From SAR202 cluster bacterium (GTDB taxonomy: Bacteria; Chloroflexota; Dehalococcoidia; Lucifugimonadales; JASMAO01), in NCBI GenBank assembly GCA_030754315.1, contig JASMAO010000019.1:1-8818 (forward strand): a stretch of DNA of 8,818 nucleotides, written 5' to 3'. Made by a program: the position numbers and the translations under genes. Each line of letters begins with the position of its first letter. Within the stretch, counting starts at the first letter, position 1. Of the stretch, positions 4,894-8,818 are shown in pieces. The notes under the pieces are model-generated. The model was not told the DNA's origin. It saw only the letters and a list, made by a program, of their open reading frames with translations, and did no database searches.

Positions 4894-7362
4894 TTATTTT
4901 CTCTTGGCTGGAGAAAGTTCATATATGTGGGGTTCTAAGGCTGTAAATTCGTCACTAAAGCTGTTTCCCTCAAATTTGATTTCCCTATTTTCAAATAGGA
5001 GTTTGACCTGCTTTGCAATGGTAGAATGATCCGCAAGCGAGATCTCTGCATTGACCGAACGGTATAACGTATTCACGGCAATCAGATATAGCCGGTCGTT
5101 GTATTCCCGTACACAATAATCAATTTCAGGAGGATTCACGCTTATCTTGGTTTTATGGCCCTTCTGAGGCGTGGTCAATATGGAGAACAGCTCTTCAATC
5201 TCCCGGGAAAGACCTGAGTAGACCGACCAATGTCGCGTTGAGGAGAGAGGAATACCCCCGTGTCCCATATGGAAAACAATCCCTCCAGCTCCGTGCATCA
5301 ACGCCAGATAACACGCACATCGAATTTCTTCCGCCGTCCGTTGATCAGAGAAGGAAGCACCTATCCAAAACAGAAAAGGTTTGTTTGGTCCAAGAATATT
5401 TTTTATGTCATCTACATCCGTTATCAGGTTTGGTATTAGGTGTTGCGCATATGAGGATGACCACCGCGCCACCTCAAGAATATCCGCAGAGTTTTTGTAG
5501 CTTGTTTCGTCACCACGATCAATTTGTAGGGCTGTAAAATGATTCAGGTCGATGCTTTTTACAAATTGGCTTATTTTATGTAACTCCTTTGTGTTATCCA
5601 AACGCACTCTTTTCTCTTGTCCTCTATACATAGGGATTTCAGCTTCATATCTTATGAACCAATATAAAAGCAAAGGATCTGCTCTTTGTGCGGTAACCAC
5701 TTTGCGAATATCCTCTAACATCTTTTCTTCTTCAGGTAAGAGCGTAAAAAGCTTTCCTTTTTCCCTGACCCATGTAGGCAAACCAATTCCCCGTCTCGTC
5801 AAGGGCCGGGATACCAGTCCTATTTCTCCCCTTAATTTTACGTTAAAGCAGTCTTTAGCAAGCGGAGAGGTTGGTTTACTGGCAAGAAAGGGGCAGAACG
5901 GTTTTCCGTCCAATAGAATGATTCCATCTGAACGAATACTGACTTTTGGCGCAGCCGACGGAATTGTTGCAGGAGCCATTTCTTTCTTAAAAAAGACCCG
6001 ACGCGTAGAAAACAAGTCCTCGCCGCCTTCACCCGTCAGATTCGCTGAGACAATATACCGCCCCAGATCCCAGTCTTTTATACCGAATGAAATCACATAG
6101 TCATCCGTGCCGGGCCCAACAAGAACCTGTTTAGAGGCCAGGACTTTCTCACTAGTGTCCTTTTTTACCTCGACTTTAAAACAAGAACCTTTTTCTGTTC
6201 TATTGGTAAAGGTGATCTGCATTTGTTCGACATCAGGGGTGTAATAGTAACGGTCTATGGTTACGGTTCCTTCTGTTTTCACATCCTTTATCAACATCCC
6301 CTTTATGAAATCGTAGATTTCTCCTGTTTTGTCATTGGCTACTGTCAACAGCACCTTTTTTATATCAATACCTTTTAGCGGTAAATCTTTTCCTGCTTTG
6401 TCGATAATGTTACGGGGGATACAGATTTCTTTTTCTTCTTTCGGACCAAGGGACACGAGGATTGAAGAAGAGACGTCTGCCCATACGCATTTGGTTCGAA
6501 TAGCCAGCGAATTCGCCTTACCATTTCTGAACCTTATCCAGTTGCCGGGTGTATTCTGATTTGCCAATGAAGTCATAGAATAAGAAACATCAGCCGGGGC
6601 CCCAAAAGCAATTCTGCCAAACTTCTTGGGCTGGTTAAATCCTCCGTAAGCCATGGCCCAACTGGAGGCAACGCGTTCTGTCCGGCAGGTCCGAGTTAAA
6701 TTGATGCCCCAGACAGTACCGGGGTTTGGAAAGATAGCATCAAGGGAGTCCAGTGAAATGCGCATCTCAGCCGTCCAGAAGTGAGTGCCGATTCCGGTTT
6801 TGAGTTCCCAATCCGGGTTCCAGTCAGTTTTTCGGAACTCCTCTTTTTCGCCAACACGGCAAGACGCTTCATAGTGTGTTCCCTTGGGGGTAATGCCTAA
6901 ATGATAATAGGTCTGCAGATCGTGATTCGTGTCGAGAAAAACCTCCACTACGTCGTCTTTGAAGACCTGAGGACTATCGTTCTCTGTTGATATCGCTTTG
7001 ATTTTTTCAGGCGTGGGTTCATCGCATTCAAAGGCGATGTAGAGGTATTCATCATCATAAGTAACATACGCCGTGGTTTGTTTATGGGTCCACTCTCCTC
7101 TGGTTGTAATGAACCCGGAAGCCATGGTCGCATCGCGCCAGCAGGTATCGTCGAGACTGCCGTCTATAACAGGCGGAGCGGTCGTGGGACCTACGCGCAA
7201 AAGCTTTTCTGAGGGCATGTGTGAGGTTCGTTTTGGATGATTCTGACTGCTTGCTTTCTTGTCGCTTACTAACTTGCAAGAAGCCAATACATAAATCATC
7301 GAAAATAAAAGAATAAAAACAATCCCTGTCTTTTTCCCCATTGAGAATTGATTTTTTAACAT
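4894..7362 (-). CDS. Large lipoprotein with CBM9-like carbohydrate-binding domain and glycosidase-like C-terminal region
   Basis: The 822-aa product has a lipoprotein signal peptide: basic GKK, a hydrophobic stretch (residues 13-25) and lipobox LASC with C29. It should be exported and lipid-anchored. Residues about 56-255 form a CBM9-like domain: VIDGSLDDTCWRDAT at 65-79, TTAYVTYDDEYLYIAFECDEP (96-116), DDVVEVFLD (136-144), then WTAEMRISLDSL. This fold binds sugars in xylanases and related proteins. Residues 260-470 look like beta-sandwich repeats. From about 475 (IRSDGIILLDGKPFCPF) to 730 lies a TIM-barrel-like region with DPLLLYWFIRYEAEIPMY and ALMHGAGGIVFHMGHGG, resembling barrels of PVC glycosidase-like proteins. 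The end (DYCVREYNDRLYLIAVNT) resembles their C-terminal beta domain. No catalytic pair can be assigned with certainty; E573 and E575 are candidates. The start at 7362 has GGAG 6 bases upstream; 7365 is possible, while an in-frame ATG at 7413 lies in a repeat and is disfavoured. Confidence 0.82.
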   Translation of the reverse strand: MLKNQFSMGKKTGIVFILLFSMIYVLASCKLVSDKKASSQNHPKRTSHMPSEKLLRVGPTTAPPVIDGSLDDTCWRDATMASGFITTRGEWTHKQTTAYVTYDDEYLYIAFECDEPTPEKIKAISTENDSPQVFKDDVVEVFLDTNHDLQTYYHLGITPKGTHYEASCRVGEKEEFRKTDWNPDWELKTGIGTHFWTAEMRISLDSLDAIFPNPGTVWGINLTRTCRTERVASSWAMAYGGFNQPKKFGRIAFGAPADVSYSMTSLANQNTPGNWIRFRNGKANSLAIRTKCVWADVSSSILVSLGPKEEKEICIPRNIIDKAGKDLPLKGIDIKKVLLTVANDKTGEIYDFIKGMLIKDVKTEGTVTIDRYYYTPDVEQMQITFTNRTEKGSCFKVEVKKDTSEKVLASKQVLVGPGTDDYVISFGIKDWDLGRYIVSANLTGEGGEDLFSTRRVFFKKEMAPATIPSAAPKVSIRSDGIILLDGKPFCPFLASKPTSPLAKDCFNVKLRGEIGLVSRPLTRRGIGLPTWVREKGKLFTLLPEEEKMLEDIRKVVTAQRADPLLLYWFIRYEAEIPMYRGQEKRVRLDNTKELHKISQFVKSIDLNHFTALQIDRGDETSYKNSADILEVARWSSSYAQHLIPNLITDVDDIKNILGPNKPFLFWIGASFSDQRTAEEIRCACYLALMHGAGGIVFHMGHGGIPLSSTRHWSVYSGLSREIEELFSILTTPQKGHKTKISVNPPEIDYCVREYNDRLYLIAVNTLYRSVNAEISLADHSTIAKQVKLLFENREIKFEGNSFSDEFTALEPHIYELSPAKRK

Positions 7363-7368
7363 CATTGT

Positions 7369-7375
7369 CTCCGCC
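7369..7375 (-). promoter_or_regulatory. Ribosome binding site of the CBM9 lipoprotein gene
   Basis: GGCGGAG on the - strand; GGAG is 6 bases from ATG 7362 and 3 from ATG 7365. It decides for 7362 against the upstream in-frame ATG 7413. Confidence 0.55.
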
Positions 7376-7401
7376 TTTTGACGAAAAGGTATGCGGGTAC
7401 T

Positions 7402-7453
7402 GGCGCGGGCCACGCCGATTTAGGGGTGGGCCAAATTGTCGTTCCACTCCCAT
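7402..7453 (-). repeat. Left copy of a 5'-leader repeat with hairpin potential
   Basis: These 52 bases match 8736-8783 at 41 of 48 aligned positions, with gaps of 1 and 3 bases. Weaker similarity continues outward to about 7489 (CAGAAT, GAAAAATG). On the - strand GGG-A-GTGG can pair with CCAC-CCC around a 14-base loop containing AACGACA. The copy lies in the probable leader of the CBM9 lipoprotein mRNA, ending about 40 bases before the start codon. Confidence 0.8.
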
Positions 7454-7504
7454 AATCTCTTCAGAATCGGCTGTTTACCGAGAAAAATGGTTAGGTTGTT
7501 GATA

Positions 7505-7533
7505 ATTGTAACTCATTTACTCTAGACCTGCAA
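7505..7533 (-). promoter_or_regulatory. Candidate sigma-70-type promoter for the CBM9 lipoprotein gene
   Basis: On the - strand TTGCAG (7533-7528) and TACAAT (7510-7505) are separated by 17 bases. The -10 box matches 5 of 6 consensus bases, the -35 only 3 of 6. Transcription would start near 7498, giving a leader of about 135 nt that contains the 7402-7453 repeat. Confidence 0.45.
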
Positions 7534-7562
7534 TATGATGCCCCCCGCTATGTACCGCTTCA

Positions 7563-7694
7563 CATCGGCCCTGACCCCACCTGGGGGGCCGGACGATTAG
7601 TCAGATACAAGTCATTCAGATCCATTGGCCACGCTCCTGCCCCGTAGCACTTTTTGTATTTCTTGCCGCTGCCGCAGGGATAGGGTTCCTCGCC
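7563..7694 (-). pseudogene. SEC-C-like metal-binding tail, in frame after the UGA of the second URO-D-like gene
   Basis: The - strand frame of the second URO-D-like gene continues for 44 codons past its TGA (7695-7697). It reads GEEPYPCGSGKKYKKCYGAG and then about 24 more residues before the next TGA at 7560. PCGSGKKYKKC is the unmistakable SEC-C zinc-binding motif known from the SecA C-terminus and many protein tails. The usual CPCGSG..KCC has Tyr in place of its first and last Cys here. There is no good start codon or ribosome site before the motif, so it is most likely a former C-terminal tail of the upstream protein, now separated by a stop, or else reached by UGA readthrough. Confidence 0.65.
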
Positions 7695-8783
7695 TCACCC
7701 GGTCCAGTTCTTGGCCAGGCGAATCATGGTCTCGTAGTTGGCGATGGTCTGCGCCGTGATCGTTCGGCCGTAGGGACAAGAAGACGGATGGAGAATGAAG
7801 CCGCGCCCCTCGCCCGCTGTGCCCTGACGCAGGGCGGCGGCGGCTTTCTTCTCGAAATCGGCTGGCGGCAGCATCTCGATGTCCGCCGCCTCGATGTTTC
7901 CCATGAGCACCGTGTCCCGCCCGATCGCTTCCTTAATCTCCCATAGTTCCATGTCTCCTTGAGGCGGCGGCTCCAACGGGTCCAGCCCGTCCGGGTTCAT
8001 CTTTGCGATTAGCGGCAGAATTCCTCGCAGCCGGCCGTGCGAGTGGATCCGCGCATGGCCGCCGTACTTCTGAATTATACCGACAATCTGGCCCGTGTAT
8101 CGGACGACATATTCTTCGTACAGGCGAGGCGGGAGGTACGGCTCGCTGGCGTATTCCGACCCGCAGATGCGCCAGAAGCGACCCGGGCACGCTTCGGCCG
8201 CCTGCTCACATCGCGGGAACATAGTCCGTGCGAATCTTTGCAGCAGTCGGTGGAAAAGGTCGGGCTCGGTCAGGGCGATGACGGTGTAGTCCTCCATAGA
8301 GAATAGGCTCGCAGCCGAACAGATCGGGTCGCCGAACTCGATGCTAACGATGCCGGCGTCGGCCAGCTCATCTTCCTCTGCGAGTATACCCGACACATCG
8401 ACCCGGCCGATTGTGGGCTCAGGAAGCCGCAGATACGCCTCGGCGTCTTCGACATCTTTCAAGAGATGTTCGAGCGTCCAGGTGGTCTGGGCGCCTCTGT
8501 CGCGACGCGTCAAGGAAGTCAGGGTCCTTCCCGGCGCTCGTATCGTCGTGCGAGTGAAGCGTGAGTCGCCATCAGGCCAAGTATCTCGCGCCGTGAGTTC
8601 GCTGAGGCCATTGTCCGAGTCGTCGTGCCAACTGGGACTGACCATCCGGATGAGGTCCGTTTCCCGGTGAGCCATCTCGACAAGCGGCCGCCACGACGGG
8701 TCGTTCCATACGGTGAATTCGTCGTCGGTCGCCTTGACACGGGCCACGATTAGGGGTAGGCCAAAATGTCGTTCCCTCCCCAT
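7695..8783 (-). CDS. Uroporphyrinogen decarboxylase family (MtaA-like) protein, probably N-terminally truncated
   Basis: The open frame gives 362 aa of a second URO-D superfamily protein, only distantly similar to the one at 2481-3608. Recognisable family segments are WNDPSWRPLVEMAHRETDLI (26-45), ARIHSHGRLRGILPLIAKM (244-262), GLDPLEPPPQGD (266-277), VLMGNIEAADI (292-302), and GFILHPSSCPYG (328-339) with NYETMIRLAK at the end. H247-x-H249 and C336 occupy the places where methyltransferase relatives have H-x-C and Cys, so a metal site is possible; the substrate is unknown. The usual N-terminal R-E-R...PDR.P segment, present in the other copy, is absent. The first 15 or so codons lie in a repeat shared with the CBM9 gene leader, so the ATG at 8783 is doubtful and no ribosome site supports it. 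The gene is visibly G+C-rich next to its neighbour. A SEC-C tail follows the stop in frame. It may be a decaying gene. Confidence 0.78.
   Translation of the reverse strand: MGRERHFGLPLIVARVKATDDEFTVWNDPSWRPLVEMAHRETDLIRMVSPSWHDDSDNGLSELTARDTWPDGDSRFTRTTIRAPGRTLTSLTRRDRGAQTTWTLEHLLKDVEDAEAYLRLPEPTIGRVDVSGILAEEDELADAGIVSIEFGDPICSAASLFSMEDYTVIALTEPDLFHRLLQRFARTMFPRCEQAAEACPGRFWRICGSEYASEPYLPPRLYEEYVVRYTGQIVGIIQKYGGHARIHSHGRLRGILPLIAKMNPDGLDPLEPPPQGDMELWEIKEAIGRDTVLMGNIEAADIEMLPPADFEKKAAAALRQGTAGEGRGFILHPSSCPYGRTITAQTIANYETMIRLAKNWTG
8736..8783 (-). repeat. Right copy of the 5'-leader repeat with hairpin potential
   Basis: The partner of 7402-7453. On the - strand GGGG-AGG can pair with CCT-A-CCCC around a 14-base loop with the same AACGACA core. 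Weaker similarity continues to about 8813. It overlaps the nominal start of the second URO-D-like gene. The last 35 bases of the window hold nothing else recognisable. Confidence 0.8.
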
Positions 8784-8818
8784 ATTCGTGCAGAATTAGA
8801 CAATTAGAAAATGTTCGC

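Noticed and set aside
5552..6100. 182-aa + strand reading frame
   Set aside because: It is antisense to the lipoprotein gene, has no ribosome site and no recognisable motif, and is a shadow of the real frame.
7082..7453. 123-aa reading frame on the - strand beginning MGVERQFG
   Set aside because: It runs out of frame over the lipoprotein signal peptide and domain, and its only similarity to the right copy is the nucleic-acid repeat.
7566..7590. G/C-rich inverted repeat as a terminator
   Set aside because: CCCC/GGGG and GGCC/GGCC pair only with a 4-base bulge and no U-run follows. It also lies inside the in-frame SEC-C extension.
7402..8783. The repeats as integron attC sites flanking a gene cassette
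   Set aside because: The hairpin and cassette-like layout were suggestive, but no RYYYAAC / GTTRRRY core boxes are present; the nearest, GTTCCCT, does not fit. No integrase is seen.

Overview
The window looks like an accessory, IS-invaded stretch of a bacterial chromosome, probably from the Planctomycetota/Lentisphaerota/Kiritimatiellota side of the PVC group. That placement is an inference from gene content: a short-leader prepilin beside a LolD/MacB-type ATPase, two divergent uroporphyrinogen-decarboxylase-like (URO-D/MtaA superfamily) genes, and a large lipoprotein with a CBM9-like sugar-binding module. No rRNA, tRNA or CRISPR array was found.

Left block, + strand (1-771): the 3' part of an ABC exporter ATPase gene is followed after 16 bases by a prepilin gene with its own ribosome binding site. 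The prepilin reading frame runs into a 1.68-kb IS481-like element (about 727-2403). That element has a complete DDE transposase and 16-bp terminal inverted repeats with a palindromic core. The last 14 residues of the prepilin frame are IS sequence, and its normal 3' half is not found on the other side of the element.

Middle block, - strand (2404-4893): a URO-D-like gene (start best placed at 3608) lies just downstream of a 1.19-kb IS1-like element (3643-4829) whose inverted repeats can be recognised by eye. Removing the IS1-like element brings the URO-D gene to within about 100 bases of the large lipoprotein gene, with a hairpin resembling a terminator between them.

Right block, - strand (4894-8818): the large CBM9-like lipoprotein gene has a plausible promoter and a leader of about 135 nt. 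A second, G+C-rich URO-D-like gene lies beyond it. This second gene appears to lack the usual N-terminus. Directly after its UGA stop, in the same frame, is a recognisable but eroded SEC-C metal-binding tail. An imperfect repeat of about 50 bp, with weaker similarity extending to about 85 bp, occurs at the 5' end of both right-block genes. It can fold into a bulged hairpin in each copy and appears conserved as nucleic acid rather than as protein. This repeat and the SEC-C tail after UGA are the least explained signals here.

A possible joint role, as an inference only: the CBM9 lipoprotein would bind or process carbohydrate at the cell envelope, while the URO-D-like proteins would act in the cytoplasm, perhaps as methyltransferases. 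No corrinoid protein gene is present in the window to support the methyltransferase idea.
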